From Deltaproteobacteria bacterium (GTDB lineage Bacteria > Myxococcota_A > Polyangia > Nannocystales > Nannocystaceae), in assembly GCA_016709225.1 (NCBI GenBank), contig JADJEE010000012.1, positions 806,001-870,000 on the forward strand: a stretch of 64,000 bases of DNA, given 5' to 3'. Below, piece after piece: positions 62,422 through 64,000 of this stretch. How positions within the stretch are numbered: position 1 is the stretch's first letter; each line of letters begins with the position of its first letter. Both the position numbers and the translations under genes were made by a program. The notes under the pieces are model-generated. The model saw only the letters and a list, made by a program, of their open reading frames with translations, was not told where the DNA came from and ran no database searches.

Positions 62422-64000
62422 TCACGAGCTCGTGAGCGAGACGGCGGGCGCGAACAGCTCGGGCACCCGAGCGGCGCGAAGGGGATGTCCGAACAGGTAG
62501 CCCTGCCCGCGCAGACAGCCGAGCTGCAGCAGTTGCTCGGCCTGTGAGCGCGACTCGATGCCCTCGGCGATCACATCGACGCCGAGCGCCTGCGCCAGCC
62601 CGACGATCGTGCGGATCATGGCCGCGCCCTGCTCGCTGCCGTCGAGCACGTCGACGAAGGCCTTGTCGATCTTGAGGCCGTCGACGGGGAATCGGTGCAG
62701 GTACGACAGCGACGAGTAGCCGGTGCCGAAGTCGTCGACCCAGATGCGCACGCCCGTGCCGCGCAGCGTCTCGAGCACGCGCAGCACCGCCTCGGCGTTG
62801 TCCATCAGCACGCTCTCGGTGAGCTCCAGGCGCAGACAGCCCGGGGCGACCTCGTTGCCGCGCAGCGCATTGTCGATCTCCTCGAGCAGGCGCGGATCGG
62901 CGAGCTGTCGGCCCGAGAGGTTGACGCTCATCGACAGCGGCGGAAGCTCGGGCAGCGCCTGCTGCCAGTGCCGTAGCTGCCGCACCGCCTCGTGGATGGC
63001 CCAGCGCCCGATCGGCAGGATGAGGCCGGTCTGCTCGGCGACCGGGATGAACTCCGAGGGCGGCACGATGCCGCGTCGTGGGTGCCGCCAGCGCGTCAAC
63101 GCCTCGAAGCCCAGCAGGTTACCGGTGTCGAGCGCGACGATCGGCTGGTAGTGCAGCTCGAACTCCTCGCGCTCGACCGCCTGCCGCAGCGCGACCTCGA
63201 GGCGCAGGTGCGTGAGCGCGTCGATGCGCATCTTGGTCTCGAAGACCTCGTGCCGATCCTGACCGCGTTCCTTGGCCTTCGTCGCGGCCGCGCCGACGTC
63301 GTTGATGACCTCCTGCGGGTCGTCATAGCCGCGGGTGCTCGTCGTCAGGCCGATGCTGACGGTCGCGTAGACGGTCTGCCCGTCGACCTCGAAGGGGTCG
63401 CGGACCGCGACGCGGATGCGGTTGGCGATGTCGGTGCCGGCGTCGACGTCGTCGAGGTTCTCGAGCAGCACCGCGAACTTGTCGCCGCCGAAGCGCGCGA
63501 CCACGTCGCCGGGCCGCACGCAGCCGCCCAGCCGGCGCGCGAGGATCGCGAGCATGCCGTCGGCGGCCTGGTGACCGATGCTGTCGGCGAGCCACCGGAA
63601 GCGGTCGACGTCGACCATCAGCACCGTGAAGCGGTAGCTGGAGTCCTGCTTGCGCAGCTCGATCGCGCGGGCGATCCGCTCCATGAAGGGCTCGCGACGG
63701 GGCAGGCCGGTCAGCGGATCGTTGCGGCTTTCCTCGAGCAGCTTCTGCTCGCGCAGGCGGAAGTCGGAGGTGTCCGTCAGCGAGCCAGCCATGCGCACCG
63801 GTCGCCCCGCGGCGTCGCGCTGGACGACGCCACGGCTGATCACCCAGCGGTACGTGCCGTCACTGGCACGCAGGCGATGCTCGTTCTCGTGGAAGGGCTT
63901 GTCGCCCGCCAGGTGCTGCTCGATGTCCGCGCGCAGGGCCTCGAGATCGGCCGGGTGCACGCGGCCGAACCACTCGTCGACTTCGTTCGAGAGGTCATCG
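62422..64000 (-). CDS. PAS-GGDEF-EAL protein (5' end cut off by the window)
   Basis: About 526 residues of the C-terminal part; the frame stays open to 64000. Order: PAS (EWFGRVHPADLEALRAD, then RASDGTYRWVISRGVVQRDA), GGDEF-like (about 110-260), EAL. The GGDEF active-site motif reads GGDKF, so diguanylate cyclase activity is doubtful; ARFGGDKFAVLLENLD. The EAL domain looks intact: FEALTRWRHP, ELTESVLMDN, DDFGTGYSSLSYLHRF then LKIDKAFV, and IAEGIES. So a c-di-GMP phosphodiesterase with a regulatory GGDKF domain is likely. PAS gives a signal input. It converges on the AgmX-like gene across the hairpin. Confidence 0.9.
   Translation of the reverse strand, partial: DDLSNEVDEWFGRVHPADLEALRADIEQHLAGDKPFHENEHRLRASDGTYRWVISRGVVQRDAAGRPVRMAGSLTDTSDFRLREQKLLEESRNDPLTGLPRREPFMERIARAIELRKQDSSYRFTVLMVDVDRFRWLADSIGHQAADGMLAILARRLGGCVRPGDVVARFGGDKFAVLLENLDDVDAGTDIANRIRVAVRDPFEVDGQTVYATVSIGLTTSTRGYDDPQEVINDVGAAATKAKERGQDRHEVFETKMRIDALTHLRLEVALRQAVEREEFELHYQPIVALDTGNLLGFEALTRWRHPRRGIVPPSEFIPVAEQTGLILPIGRWAIHEAVRQLRHWQQALPELPPLSMSVNLSGRQLADPRLLEEIDNALRGNEVAPGCLRLELTESVLMDNAEAVLRVLETLRGTGVRIWVDDFGTGYSSLSYLHRFPVDGLKIDKAFVDVLDGSEQGAAMIRTIVGLAQALGVDVIAEGIESRSQAEQLLQLGCLRGQGYLFGHPLRAARVPELFAPAVSLTSS

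Overview
The window is high-GC, almost wall-to-wall coding DNA and reads as a chromosomal segment of a myxobacterium (Myxococcota), probably from the Nannocystis/Enhygromyxa side of the phylum. The signs are many Ser/Thr/Gly/Asp-rich lipoproteins, Cys-rich 'CGDGxxxxxEACDG' repeats, a DUF1592-type/DUF1552 pair, myxobacterial C-terminal anchors (Cys - hydrophobic - Arg cluster), an FHA-sigma54 activator, a Hanks-type kinase and MXAN_5187/AgmX-like proteins. I see no transposase, prophage, CRISPR array, rRNA or tRNA. Placement rests on gene content only.

Layout. 1-2795: truncated beta-helix lipoprotein and a WD40 lipoprotein. 2839-17600: a polyhydroxyalkanoate (PHA) / ester region. One minus-strand run (11141 down to 2839) encodes a Ser/Ala-repeat lipoprotein, an outer-membrane barrel, an exported hydrolase, an SSF symporter, a TetR regulator, a collagen-like GPLG lipoprotein and a secreted PHB-depolymerase-like esterase. 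A second minus-strand operon (16453 down to 11285) encodes a small PhaE-like protein, an acyl-CoA ligase, class III PhaC, a KAS III homologue with an altered active site, and a cytosolic paralogue of the exported hydrolase. PhaR and a phasin follow on the plus strand. Three near-identical palindromes, each next to a good sigma70-type promoter, tie both operons and the phasin into one predicted PhaR regulon.

17657-33686: secreted and lipoprotein genes (HEGTH putative metalloprotease, DUF1592 and Tat-exported DUF1552, PPC-domain protein, TfoX-N protein with a KPAAKK tail, lipoprotein hydrolase, SDR, choice-of-anchor-L-like protein) and a TetR / Cys-rich lipoprotein / GMC oxidoreductase operon behind a 26-bp palindrome. 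33700-45000: DUF3817 protein, a kinase fused to an apparently metal-dead M16 peptidase, an FHA-sigma54 activator, trypsin-like and M23 peptidases, small lipoproteins, and an Eis-like acetyltransferase.

44984-52785: a polytopic membrane protein, then two complete two-component systems flanking three membrane proteins with His-rich tracts (VWA protein, Spy/CpxP-like protein, 64-residue protein), read here as a metal/envelope-stress module. 52796-64000: selA without visible Sec partners, an FHA protein coupled to a ComEC with a degenerate metallo-beta-lactamase region, an MXAN_5187-like protein, peptide deformylase, two proline-rich membrane proteins, and a truncated PAS-GGDEF-EAL protein with GGDKF.

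Many first genes have a TAnnnT hexamer 6-16 nt before the start codon and no Shine-Dalgarno, suggesting leaderless or very-short-leader mRNAs; a few others (4125, 18991, 50073) have strong Shine-Dalgarno sequences.
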